A program made the position numbers and the translations under genes. From Embleya scabrispora DSM 41855 (GTDB taxonomy: Bacteria; Actinomycetota; Actinomycetes; Streptomycetales; Streptomycetaceae), in the NCBI RefSeq assembly GCF_000372745.1, contig NZ_KB889719.1:186001-250000 (forward strand): a DNA stretch of 64,000 nucleotides. Direction: 5' to 3'. Positions within the stretch are counted from its first letter, which is position 1; every line of letters begins with the position of its first letter. The notes under the pieces are model-generated. The model was given only the letters and a program-made list of their open reading frames with translations. It was not told the DNA's origin and searched no databases. Of the stretch, positions 30,548 to 38,860 are shown one piece after another.

Positions 30548-32146
30548 ATGTTCAAACCCAGCAAGAAGGTCGTTGCGACGTTCGGCGTCGCGATGATCGC
30601 AGGTACCGCCGGCTTGGTCGCGGGAGCGCCGGCGGCGTTCGCCGGGTCGGTCAACCCGGACCTGCGCTGCACCGAGCCGATCTTGCATTGGAACAAGACC
30701 GGCAAGCAGACGTTCGACGCGACCCTGACGCCGGCCACCGGCAACGCGCCGGGCACGGTGAAGATCAAGATCGACGCGGGGGAGAACCCGCTGCGTCCCG
30801 ACAGTGACTTCGAGAACATCGGATTCGTCGGCAAGTACACCTTCACCTTGAGTACCGGCGGCGAAGTAACCGTGGTCGCCCCGGAGTTCAAGGCGAAGAT
30901 CGGCCCCAACACCGGCATCAACCCGCCGGAGTTCACGGCCGACCTGGCGATCCCGCAGGCCGCGCCCGGGACGCAGATCGATCTCACGCTCAAGACGTTC
31001 GCACTGGACGTCAACGTGCCCGGTCTGCCGGCCCCCACCACCACGGCCACGTGTGAGGTCACCGGCAGCAACGGCGTTATCGCCTCCTACAAGGTCGCCG
31101 AGGCCCCGCCGCAGGACCCGACCCTGACCACCACGCCCGGACAGGTCAAGCCCGGCGGTGCCCTCACCGTCGCCGGGACGAACTGGCCGGCCGGTACGCC
31201 CACGGTCGAACTGTGCGACGCGAGCGGCAACGCCTGCGACGCGACCAAGGTCACCGGCGCGCTCACGGTCACGGATGGCGCGCTCGCCGGTACCGCGACG
31301 ATCGGCGCGACCGTCGCGGACGGCTCGTACCAGCTCAAGGTCACCGTCGGCGACAAGTCCAAGACGTCGAACGTCTCGGTCAAGGCCGATGTGCCGAGCA
31401 ACCCGCGCAAGCTCGTGCTGAACCCGACCCACGGGCCGGTCGGTACCGAGGTCACCGTCGCCGGCGAGGGCTACACGCCCGGCGCGGATGTGTACGTGAT
31501 CCCGACCAACGCCGCTCAGCAGCCGGACGTTCCCGGTCTGGTGATGGCGAAGGCGGGCACCGACGGCAAGTTCACCGCCAAGGTGAAGGTCAACAAGGCC
31601 GACACCACGCTGATCGCGGCGTCCGAGGACACCACCGGCACGCTGTCCGCCGGTGCGCCGTTCACGGTCGACGGCAACCCCCCGGCCGGCTCGCTCAAGC
31701 AGGACCTCACCGGCACGATCGCCGGCGGCGCCCTGACGATCTCTCAGGAGAACGGCGGGATCAAGCTCTCCGACGTGACCCTGAACGGCACCGAGCAGAA
31801 CATGACCGGCGCGCTCAACACGGTGACGGTCAAGGACTACCGCGGTGGCGCCACCGGTTGGACGCTGACCGGTGCGGTGACCGACTTCAGCAACGGCGCG
31901 GGCGGCACCATCCCGGCGGAGAAGTTCTCCTGGGTCCCGAAGATCACTCCGGGCGAGGGTTCGCCGAGCCAGGCCGTCGCCGGTAGCGCGGGCCCGATCG
32001 GCAAGACCGGCGCCACCCTGGCCTCCGCGCCCAACGCGGACGTCACCGGCGGCACGTTCAAGGCCGACGCGGGTCTGGCCCTGGCGGTCCCGGCCTACCA
32101 GGCGCCCGGCAACTACAGCGGGACGCTCACTCTCTCCATCTCCTGA
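30548..32146 (+). CDS. secreted WxL-like domain protein (T2-Ig-IPT-WxL)
   Basis: A 532-residue exported protein. Signal peptide residues 1-32 (MFKPSKKVVATFG ... AFA-G). It combines a T2 N-terminus (about 35-180; LRCTEPILHW ... ATCEVTGS) with the Ig/IPT/WxL back end of the T1 proteins: Ig-like (about 190-280) with VELCDASGNACDA, IPT-like (about 285-375) opening LVLNPTHGPVGTEVTVAGEGY, and WxL-like (about 385-532) with MTGALNTVTVKDYRGGATGW, TLTGAVTDF and terminal YSGTLTLSIS. ATG 30548 follows AAGGGAGCAGCACC. It shows that front and back modules are exchanged between cluster genes. Confidence 0.85.
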   Translation: MFKPSKKVVATFGVAMIAGTAGLVAGAPAAFAGSVNPDLRCTEPILHWNKTGKQTFDATLTPATGNAPGTVKIKIDAGENPLRPDSDFENIGFVGKYTFTLSTGGEVTVVAPEFKAKIGPNTGINPPEFTADLAIPQAAPGTQIDLTLKTFALDVNVPGLPAPTTTATCEVTGSNGVIASYKVAEAPPQDPTLTTTPGQVKPGGALTVAGTNWPAGTPTVELCDASGNACDATKVTGALTVTDGALAGTATIGATVADGSYQLKVTVGDKSKTSNVSVKADVPSNPRKLVLNPTHGPVGTEVTVAGEGYTPGADVYVIPTNAAQQPDVPGLVMAKAGTDGKFTAKVKVNKADTTLIAASEDTTGTLSAGAPFTVDGNPPAGSLKQDLTGTIAGGALTISQENGGIKLSDVTLNGTEQNMTGALNTVTVKDYRGGATGWTLTGAVTDFSNGAGGTIPAEKFSWVPKITPGEGSPSQAVAGSAGPIGKTGATLASAPNADVTGGTFKADAGLALAVPAYQAPGNYSGTLTLSIS

Positions 32147-32209
32147 TCGAAATCTCCCGACCGGACCCGTCCGGCGCGGAGACCTCGAACGGCCTCGACA
32201 CCAGGGGCC

Positions 32210-32241
32210 CGTGCGCCACGGAAAACCATCCGTGGCGCACG
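32210..32241 (+). terminator. terminator of the 30548-32146 gene
   Basis: CGTGCGCCACGG, loop AAAACCAT, CCGTGGCGCACG: a perfect 12-bp stem 64 bases after the stop, separating it from the coupled trio that follows. Confidence 0.82.
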
Positions 32242-32429
32242 GTCCGCCGGAGCGGGCCGCTGCGGATCGACGCAGAGCGGAGGGTGGGGCGGGCAGCCGG
32301 CCCGTCCCGCCCACACCGCACTCGCGCGATCCGCGCACGCACCACCCAGGCACACAGCGCGGGCCCTTCGGATCCGCTCCCGAAGCCGGCCCTTTCGATC
32401 CGCAGCACACAGACCAGCTGGAGACACCG

Positions 32430-34277
32430 ATGACGGGCACCCCGGCCCCCCCGAGCCGCCGGCAAGGCGGACGAATCCGATCCCTGGCCACTCTGTTCGC
32501 GGTGCTGGCCACGCTGTTCGCGTCCCTGACGCTGGTCGCGCCGACCCCCGCGTCCGCCGCGGGCAACGGCGAATGGTCGGTCGACCCGTACGTGCCCGAC
32601 GGCACGAGCCAGAACGCCCGTCGCTACTTCTTCCTCGAAGGCGCCGCCGGCACCACCGTCCCCGACGTGGTGACCCTGCACAACACGAGCCAGGCGCCGC
32701 TCACCATGAAGCTGTTCGGCGCGGACGCGTACAACACGCCGCGCGACGGCGGCTTCGCGCTGCGCACGGTCACCGACAAGCAGAAGGACGTCGGTACCTG
32801 GATCCAGGTGGCGCCGGAGAACCAGACGCTGACCCTGCAGCCGGGGGAGAAGCGTCAGGTCCCGTTCAACATCGTCATCCCGCCCAACGCGACGCCCGGT
32901 GACCACCCCGGCGCCATCGTCGCGCTCAACACCGCGATCGAGGGCACCCAGCAGCAGGGCCAGATAAAGGTCAACATCCAGCGCCAGATCGGCGCCCGGG
33001 TGTACCTGCGGGTGCAGGGCGACGCGCTGCCGGCGATGGACATCCAAAAGGTCGAGGTCAAGCGGGACGCGGGCTTCCACGAGTTCTTCGGTTCGAGCAA
33101 GGCGAAGATCACCTACCGGATCATCAACCGGGGCAACGTGATCCTGCGCCCCAAGTTCCGGCTCAAGGCCGAGGGCCTGTTCGGCCGCGAGCTGATGAGC
33201 AAGGCCGACGAAGGCGCCGAGATCCTCCCCGGGTCGACCGTGGAGAAGGTCGTCGAGTGGAAGGACGCGCCGCGGCTGGACCACGTCACCGTCAAGGTCG
33301 ACGGCGTCGTCGCGGACCAGAACCTCAAGGACGACGCGAGCGCTTCGTACACGGCCGTGCCGTGGCCCAGCCTGCTCACCCTGGCCGCCATCCTGCTGGT
33401 GGCGGGCGTCGGGTGGGGCCTGTGGCGCAACGGACGCAAGGGCAAGGGCAACGGCGGAGACCCGGCCGAGCCCGGCGGCCCGGTGGGGCCGACCGACGAC
33501 ACGACCGTGCTGCCGCCGATCCCGGCCGCGTCCGCACCGACCGGCGAGGCCGTTGCCGAGCACGCACAGCCCGCGTCCGCGCCGGCGGCGGAGCAGGTGC
33601 CGGCCGAACCCGCGAAGGCGGCGGCGTCGGCGGAGACTTCCGGTGAGGCCGCGGACGCCGAAGTGGCGGGCGAGAAGTCCGCGGCGGAGGCCGACGAGGC
33701 GCCGGTCGACAGCGGGCCGGTCGTGATCGCGAAGGATGCGAAGGCGGAGCAGGCCGAGGAGAAGCCGGCCGACGTCGTGGTGGGTGAAAACGAGTCGGCT
33801 GTGGCCGAACAAGCCGACGACAAGCAGGTCGATGCCGAGGCGAACGCGGCGCCGGCGACCGAGGACGCCGCAGCCGACGGCAAGGCCGACGAGGCCGAGT
33901 CGGCCGATGGTGCGGCTGTGGTGAGCACCGATGCCGAGGTAACTCCCGCTGTGGACAAGCCCGCCGGGGAGGCTTCCACCGATGCGGAGGCGGCCCCGGA
34001 TACGGCTGCCGAGGCCGAGGCCGACGCTGCATCCGCCGCACCGGTTGCCGAGCAGTCGGCCGTCACCGAGCCGGTGGCCGAGGCCGAGTCCGCTCCCACT
34101 GAGCCTGCCCCCACTGAGTCGCCGGCCGAGGCCGAGGCCGAGCCGGCCGTCGAGCCCGCCGCCGCGCCCGCGAAGAAGGCCGCCAAGCGCCCGAAGGGCA
34201 AGCAGCCCCCGGCCCGCCCGCGCGCGGACGCCCCGGCAGCCGAGGACTCCGCCGATTCCGCGGGGGTCGGCCGTTGA
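32430..34277 (+). CDS. DUF916/WxL-interacting-type membrane protein with long acidic tail
   Basis: A 615-residue type I membrane protein. Signal peptide residues 1-44 (ends ASA-A). The extracellular part (about 45-305) opens EWSVDPYVPDGTSQNARRYFFLEGAAGTTV, then LHNTSQAPLTMKLFGADAYNTPRDGGFAL and VPFNIVIPPNATPGDHPGAIVA, the pattern of the DUF916 peptidoglycan-binding domain, followed by a DUF3324-like beta domain (YRIINRGNVILRPKFRL). One membrane helix is about 312-332 (SLLTLAAILLVAGVGWGLW). The remaining 283 residues are a cytoplasmic Ala/Glu/Asp tail ending in a basic KKAAKRPKGK patch. In Firmicutes such proteins hold WxL proteins at the wall. TTGA overlap couples it to the next gene. ATG 32430 follows GGAG. 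Confidence 0.85.
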   Translation: MTGTPAPPSRRQGGRIRSLATLFAVLATLFASLTLVAPTPASAAGNGEWSVDPYVPDGTSQNARRYFFLEGAAGTTVPDVVTLHNTSQAPLTMKLFGADAYNTPRDGGFALRTVTDKQKDVGTWIQVAPENQTLTLQPGEKRQVPFNIVIPPNATPGDHPGAIVALNTAIEGTQQQGQIKVNIQRQIGARVYLRVQGDALPAMDIQKVEVKRDAGFHEFFGSSKAKITYRIINRGNVILRPKFRLKAEGLFGRELMSKADEGAEILPGSTVEKVVEWKDAPRLDHVTVKVDGVVADQNLKDDASASYTAVPWPSLLTLAAILLVAGVGWGLWRNGRKGKGNGGDPAEPGGPVGPTDDTTVLPPIPAASAPTGEAVAEHAQPASAPAAEQVPAEPAKAAASAETSGEAADAEVAGEKSAAEADEAPVDSGPVVIAKDAKAEQAEEKPADVVVGENESAVAEQADDKQVDAEANAAPATEDAAADGKADEAESADGAAVVSTDAEVTPAVDKPAGEASTDAEAAPDTAAEAEADAASAAPVAEQSAVTEPVAEAESAPTEPAPTESPAEAEAEPAVEPAAAPAKKAAKRPKGKQPPARPRADAPAAEDSADSAGVGR

Positions 34278-35485
34278 TCGTGGTCGACCGGGTTCGTCAC
34301 GCGGCTCGGGCCGGCCGCGCCCGCGGTGCCGCCCTCGCGCTGATCGCCGTGCTGCTCTCGGGGCTGGTCGCCCTGGGCGGCACGGCGCCCGCGCGTGCGG
34401 CGGACCCGGCACCGGCCGCGGGCCCGAGCGCGTCGATCGACCCGGGCAAGGTCGCGGCCGGGGACAAGGTCTCGGTCGTCGGTGGTGACTGGACCCCCGG
34501 CTCCCTCGTCCAGGCGAGCATCTGCGGGGAGAACGGTCTGCGCGGCACGGTCAACTGTGCCGCGGCCAGTGCCGCGAGTGGGACCGTGGACGCCGGCGGC
34601 AACGTCTCGATCACCCTGACCGCCGCCGTCCCGCCGTCCCCGTGCCCGTGCGTGGTGCGGATCGCGGTGATCATGAACGGGCCGCCGAAGGACGCGAGCG
34701 TGCCGCTGGAGATCGACGGCGCGCCGTACGCTCCGCTGCCGGCGACGGTCAAGACGCCCGGTCGGCTCGTCTTCATCGACAGTGCCATGGCCGGCGAGGA
34801 CTCGATCTTCACCTGGTTCGGCTCGCCCGTGCAGCGCCGGTTCCGGATCGAGGTGGGCAACATGGGGCAATCGCCCATCGTCAACCCCACCTTCCGGATC
34901 GGCTTCTACGAAGGGGTCTACGCCCCGACCTGGGAAGACTACGAGTCGCACGTCACCATCCCGCCGGGCAAGCGCACCACCATCTCGCTCCCGGTGGAAC
35001 TGAAACCCCGTCAGCACGGCACCTTCAGTTGGCGGGTGACCTACGACAACCAGGTCGTGGACGAACAGGCCCTGGAGGTCGGCCGTCCGTGGGGCGTCTA
35101 CATCTTCGGCGCGCTCCTGGTGATCGTGGTCCCGGTGGCGGCCTGGCGGCTGTTCCTGCGGGTCGTCGAACTGATCGGCGAGCAGCGGGCCCGCCGTACG
35201 AGCGAGCGCGAGCGCGAAGTCGGGCTGGCCGAGGCGCCGTCCCGGCTGACCCGGGACGACAAGAACCGAAGGTCCGCCGAGGACAGGGCGGATGACGGTG
35301 AGTCGGATTCCAGGACCGCGAACAGACGCCCGACCGATTCCTCGGCCGCACCGGTGGACCTGAGCAAGCGCCCGGTCCGCTCGATGGTCGAGACGATGGT
35401 GATCGGCGGTCCGCTGTACGCGGGTTCCGAGCCCGGCGAGGACGACCACCCCCGCGCCGGCGAGTCAGGGGGGCCCGAACGATGA
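34274..35485 (+). CDS. membrane protein with neocarzinostatin-like and Ig-like ectodomain
   Basis: A 403-residue type I membrane protein. Signal peptide residues 1-42 (ends ARA-A). The first domain (about 50-145), SIDPGKVAAGDKVSVVGGDW, TPGSLVQASIC and NCAAASAASGTV, matches the neocarzinostatin-like Ig fold also used in the cluster's secreted proteins; PSPCPC adds a further Cys pair. A second beta domain follows (about 180-265; FRIEVGNMGQSPIVNPTFRIGFYEG). Membrane helix about 273-295, then a charged 108-residue cytoplasmic tail. TTG 34274 overlaps the upstream stop (GTG 34280 is the alternative), and its stop overlaps the next start (ATGA), so all three are translationally coupled. A receptor or scaffold role is inferred. 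Confidence 0.78.
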   Translation: MIVVDRVRHAARAGRARGAALALIAVLLSGLVALGGTAPARAADPAPAAGPSASIDPGKVAAGDKVSVVGGDWTPGSLVQASICGENGLRGTVNCAAASAASGTVDAGGNVSITLTAAVPPSPCPCVVRIAVIMNGPPKDASVPLEIDGAPYAPLPATVKTPGRLVFIDSAMAGEDSIFTWFGSPVQRRFRIEVGNMGQSPIVNPTFRIGFYEGVYAPTWEDYESHVTIPPGKRTTISLPVELKPRQHGTFSWRVTYDNQVVDEQALEVGRPWGVYIFGALLVIVVPVAAWRLFLRVVELIGEQRARRTSEREREVGLAEAPSRLTRDDKNRRSAEDRADDGESDSRTANRRPTDSSAAPVDLSKRPVRSMVETMVIGGPLYAGSEPGEDDHPRAGESGGPER

Positions 35486-36258
35486 GCGCGCGACCCGGCA
35501 GGGGGCTCGGCGCCCTGATCGCGACGACCGCCGTCGTCGGCACCGTGCTCGTGTTCTATTACGGGCCGGGCGGCGGCGAGTTCGGCCCGTCGCACACCAA
35601 CGTCACCGATCAGGCGGGCCCCAGCGGCGGCGGCACCTTCCGGCCGACTCCGACCACCGCCGGTGACGACACGAACTCCGCTCCGCCGAACGACGCTTCA
35701 GCCGGCCCGAACACGTCCGGGTCCGGCGGGAGCGACGGCGGCGGATCGGCCCCCGGCGCGGGAGACCTCGACTGGGACACGAAGATCGAGCAACCCAGCT
35801 CTCCGGCCCGGGTGGACGGCAACGTCAACCCGGGTGTTCTGGCGGTCAGTACACCGAACGCCGGACACAGCCGGCTCACCGTGGACCGGGCCGGCGGCAC
35901 CGCCAAGGGTGTGCTGAATCCGATGCTGGTCCAGGACTTTCGCGGGTCGCGCAACGGGTGGACCCTCACCGGCGCGATGTCCGACTTCCGGGCGGAGGAC
36001 GGAACCCGGATCGAGGCGCACAACCTCGTCTGGGATCCGTACTGCACACCGCACCCGGGACGCGGCCCCTATCCCAGCTCGGCGAAGCCCGGGAACCGGG
36101 CGCAGTCGAGCCGTACGGCGACCCTGTGCTCGACATCGTCATCACCGAGCGTCACGGGGGGTGAATTCGACGTCGGCGCGGAGCTGACCCTGCGGCTGCC
36201 CGACCGGAACACAACCGCCGAGAGCTACTCGGCGACGTTGACGCTCACGCTCAGCTGA
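35482..36258 (+). CDS. membrane-anchored minimal WxL-like protein
   Basis: A 258-residue protein. An N-terminal hydrophobic segment (GALIATTAVVGTVLVFYYG, about residues 10-28) lacks a cleavage motif and should act as an uncleaved anchor. A disordered Gly/Ser/Pro/Thr linker (about 30-95) leads to a single WxL-like module (about 100-258): GVLNPMLVQDFRGSRNGW, TLTGAMSDF, a Cys pair (DPYCTPHPG, ATLCSTSS) and terminal YSATLTLTLS. Its ATG overlaps the upstream stop as ATGA. Being the only WxL-like protein coupled to the DUF916 protein and tied to the membrane, it may be the nucleating partner for the secreted ones; inference. Confidence 0.8.
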   Translation: MSARPGRGLGALIATTAVVGTVLVFYYGPGGGEFGPSHTNVTDQAGPSGGGTFRPTPTTAGDDTNSAPPNDASAGPNTSGSGGSDGGGSAPGAGDLDWDTKIEQPSSPARVDGNVNPGVLAVSTPNAGHSRLTVDRAGGTAKGVLNPMLVQDFRGSRNGWTLTGAMSDFRAEDGTRIEAHNLVWDPYCTPHPGRGPYPSSAKPGNRAQSSRTATLCSTSSSPSVTGGEFDVGAELTLRLPDRNTTAESYSATLTLTLS

Positions 36259-36305
36259 CCAACACGACGGGGTGAGTCCCGCCCCGACGAAGGGAGCACA
36301 ACCTG

Positions 36306-37604
36306 ATGAAGCGCCATATCACGCGTACCGCGATGGCGGGGGCTGCGGCCCTGGCCATTGCGTCCGGCGGCCTGCTCGGCCTGTCCGGAACGGCGGTCGC
36401 CGCCGAGGTGGTCGTGCCCGACACCTGCAAGCTGCCGCCCCTCGCCGGCGGCCAGGACGTCACGAACGACCAGAAGATCGAACTTGTGATGCCGACGGGT
36501 GCGGTCAAGCCCGGCAACGTCGCGACGGTCGGGGTCAAGATGGGCCCGACCGGGCAGAAGGCGCCGGCCAAGCTCAACAACGACTTCACCTTCTCCATGA
36601 CCTTCGAGGTCGGCGGGGGCGGCGGCACCACCAAGGAGGTGAAGCTCGAAGGCGGTGGGAAGCTCGTCGCCGAGAGCGGGGGGGATGTCGCGCTCCCGCA
36701 GTTCGACGGCAAGATCACGATCCCCGCCGACCTCAAGAGCGACATCACGCTCAAGCCGAAGGAATGGACGACGGTCGTCAAGATCCTCGGCGATCAGGTG
36801 ACGGTGTGCAAGCCGACCGGGACGGCACCTGACCTCGGCACGCTCAAGATCAGCGAGGACGGCGGCGGCGACCCGCCCGCCGGCGCCCCGAACGGCAAGG
36901 ACGTCACGGTCGACTACACCTGTGACATCTACCTGGGCAGCGACAAGTTCGGCGATCCGCTGCCGCTGAAGTCGACCATCAAGGTGATCGTGCCCAGTGC
37001 CGCCAAGCCGAACGAAAAGGTGGCGGTCCAGGCGAAGTTCAAGGACGACATCCTGGGGACCGCCCCCTCGATCACGCCGGCGAACGGGGTCGAGGCGACC
37101 GTTACCCCGACCCTCACCATCGACACCACGGGCGGCGACAAGAAGCCGTTCAACGTCGCGCTGCCGGCCAAGAAGGTCAGCATCAAGCCGGGTGACCAGA
37201 TCAAGGCGGCCGGACCGCTCACAGGTGAGTTCACGGTCGGCGCGGCGGGCGACTACACGTTCAGCCCGGGCGCGTTCAACCTGGGTCTGGAGATCCCGGG
37301 CGAGCAGGTGATCAAGGTCGATCTCAAGTGCAAGGCCACCAAGACCGATGTCTCGGCCACCCTCAAGGCGAAGGGCGATGGTGGCACCTCGTCCGGGAAC
37401 GTCACCCAGACCCCCACGGGCAACGTCGGCAGTGACGGCGGCAGCACCACCACCAACGGCGGCGCCACCGGCGACCTCGCGCACACCGGCGCCTCCGGCG
37501 GCGGCATGACCGCGTTCGCGATGGCGGCCGGCACCGCCGTGCTCGGTGCGATCGCGCTGATGTTGTTCGTGCCCTACCGGCGGCGGATCCGCAACCAGGT
37601 CTGA
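36306..37604 (+). CDS. sortase-anchored surface protein with two T2-like modules (LAHTG)
   Basis: A 432-residue wall protein 47 bases after the coupled trio and probably in the same operon. Signal peptide residues 1-33 (MKRHITRTAMAG ... AVA-A). Two T2-like modules follow: about 35-165 (PDTCKLPP ... VTVCKPTG) and about 200-350 (DYTCDIYLG ... VDLKCKAT), each with one Cys near either end. A Gly/Thr/Asn-rich linker leads to LAHTG (about residues 396-400), a hydrophobic segment (AFAMAAGTAVLGAIALMLFV) and a RRRIR tail, the class E-type LAXTG sorting signal usual in streptomycetes. ATG 36306 follows GAAGGGAG. Confidence 0.86.
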   Translation: MKRHITRTAMAGAAALAIASGGLLGLSGTAVAAEVVVPDTCKLPPLAGGQDVTNDQKIELVMPTGAVKPGNVATVGVKMGPTGQKAPAKLNNDFTFSMTFEVGGGGGTTKEVKLEGGGKLVAESGGDVALPQFDGKITIPADLKSDITLKPKEWTTVVKILGDQVTVCKPTGTAPDLGTLKISEDGGGDPPAGAPNGKDVTVDYTCDIYLGSDKFGDPLPLKSTIKVIVPSAAKPNEKVAVQAKFKDDILGTAPSITPANGVEATVTPTLTIDTTGGDKKPFNVALPAKKVSIKPGDQIKAAGPLTGEFTVGAAGDYTFSPGAFNLGLEIPGEQVIKVDLKCKATKTDVSATLKAKGDGGTSSGNVTQTPTGNVGSDGGSTTTNGGATGDLAHTGASGGGMTAFAMAAGTAVLGAIALMLFVPYRRRIRNQV

Positions 37605-37675
37605 CATCCGGCCCGCGCGCGGCGCCAACTCGGCGTCGTAGCGGCTGTGATGGCTGAACCCAGTTGATCCGAATG

Positions 37676-37720
37676 CGAAGGGTCCCCTTGCCGGTCCTCA
37701 CCCGGCCGGGGGACCCTTCG
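37676..37720 (+). terminator. terminator of the DUF916/WxL operon
   Basis: CGAAGGGTCCCC (37676-37687) pairs with GGGGACCCTTCG (37709-37720), with a second small stem (GCCGG/CCGGC) in the loop; 72 bases after the stop. Confidence 0.82.
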
Positions 37721-37833
37721 GCTATGTTCCGCCGCGGGACACAACCGAAGCCGCCGCACCCCACTTCCTCACCCGACCTCACCTCGTCCCTCCCTCACCG
37801 ATTCCGCCACCCACGAGAAGGAACGCGACTCCG

Positions 37834-38694
37834 ATGGCTCTCTGGGCTCCACGCATGGCGAGCGCCGTCCTCGCCCTGGGCTGCACGGTCGGCTCGGCGC
37901 TCGTGCTCGCTCCGCCCGCCGGTGCGGCGGAACCGCTGATCGTGCAGGTGCACTGCGTCATCCCGCTGGACCAGCCCGCCGTGGACGGTCCGCAGCAGAT
38001 CTCGCTGGACGCGCCGACCGATCCGGTCCGGCCCGGCGACAAGGTGAAGATCAAGGTCACCCTCGGCGGCAGCCCCGCGACCAGCCCGCTGCCCTTCCCG
38101 GGGACCCCGTTGACTCCGTCGATCCAGCTCATCCTGTCCGGTGGCGCGAGCGGTGAACTCACGCTCCAGGGGCCGAAGATGCGTGTCGACATCCCGGGTA
38201 CGCCCACGCAGATCGTGGTGCCGCCCTACGAGGGCGAGATCACCGTGCCGCTCGATGCCAGGGGCGACATCAGGATCGCGCCGGGCAAGATGGTCACCAG
38301 TACCGCGATCTTCGGCGACCAGATCACCACGTGCTTCCCGACCGCTCCCGCGCCGCCCGCGACGACCCTCAAGGTCGACGTGGCGGGAAGGGCCCCGGAG
38401 GGGCCGCAGGGCACTTCGACGGGTCCGGGTGCCGGGCAACCTCCGGCATCGGGCGAGGCGTCCGTACAGACCGCGCCACAGCGTGCGGAGAGCCCGGCCG
38501 CGAGCCCGGGCGGTGCCGCCGGGGAGGGGGCCAAGGCGAGCGGGGTCGACATCGGGACGGCGAGCCGCGGCGAGGACGACGGAGACGTCTCCGGCGGGAC
38601 GATCGTGCTGATCGTGGTCGGCGTACTGATCCTGGTGATGGCGGCGGCCACGATGTTGTACTCGTGGCGTCGACACGAGGACGACGAATGGTGA
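37834..38694 (+). CDS. membrane-anchored T2 surface protein
   Basis: A 286-residue type I membrane protein. Signal peptide residues 1-32 (MALWAPRMASAV ... AGA-A). T2 (about 34-175): VHCVIPLDQPAVDG, LGGSPATSPLPFPGTPLTPSI, LILSGGASGEL, closing TTCFPT. This is the same motif series as in the 16129 and 21326 proteins. A disordered Pro/Gly/Ala-rich linker follows (about 180-248), then one membrane helix (TIVLIVVGVLILVMAAATML, about 253-272) and a short basic/acidic tail (WRRHEDDEW). It is the last module-sharing gene of the cluster; the two-component genes start 166 bases later. Confidence 0.82.
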   Translation: MALWAPRMASAVLALGCTVGSALVLAPPAGAAEPLIVQVHCVIPLDQPAVDGPQQISLDAPTDPVRPGDKVKIKVTLGGSPATSPLPFPGTPLTPSIQLILSGGASGELTLQGPKMRVDIPGTPTQIVVPPYEGEITVPLDARGDIRIAPGKMVTSTAIFGDQITTCFPTAPAPPATTLKVDVAGRAPEGPQGTSTGPGAGQPPASGEASVQTAPQRAESPAASPGGAAGEGAKASGVDIGTASRGEDDGDVSGGTIVLIVVGVLILVMAAATMLYSWRRHEDDEW

Positions 38695-38860
38695 TCGCGC
38701 GTCGATACCTCGACCGGGCCACGATCCCCCGATCGCTCCGCGTGTCCCGGTCGCTCGGAGTCCCTCGACGAAGGAAAAATTCCCCTCGATTCCCGGCCCT
38801 CGCAGGTCTGTCGGGTAGAGCTCGTCAACCTCGCGCCCACGGCTCAGTAACATCAAGGTC

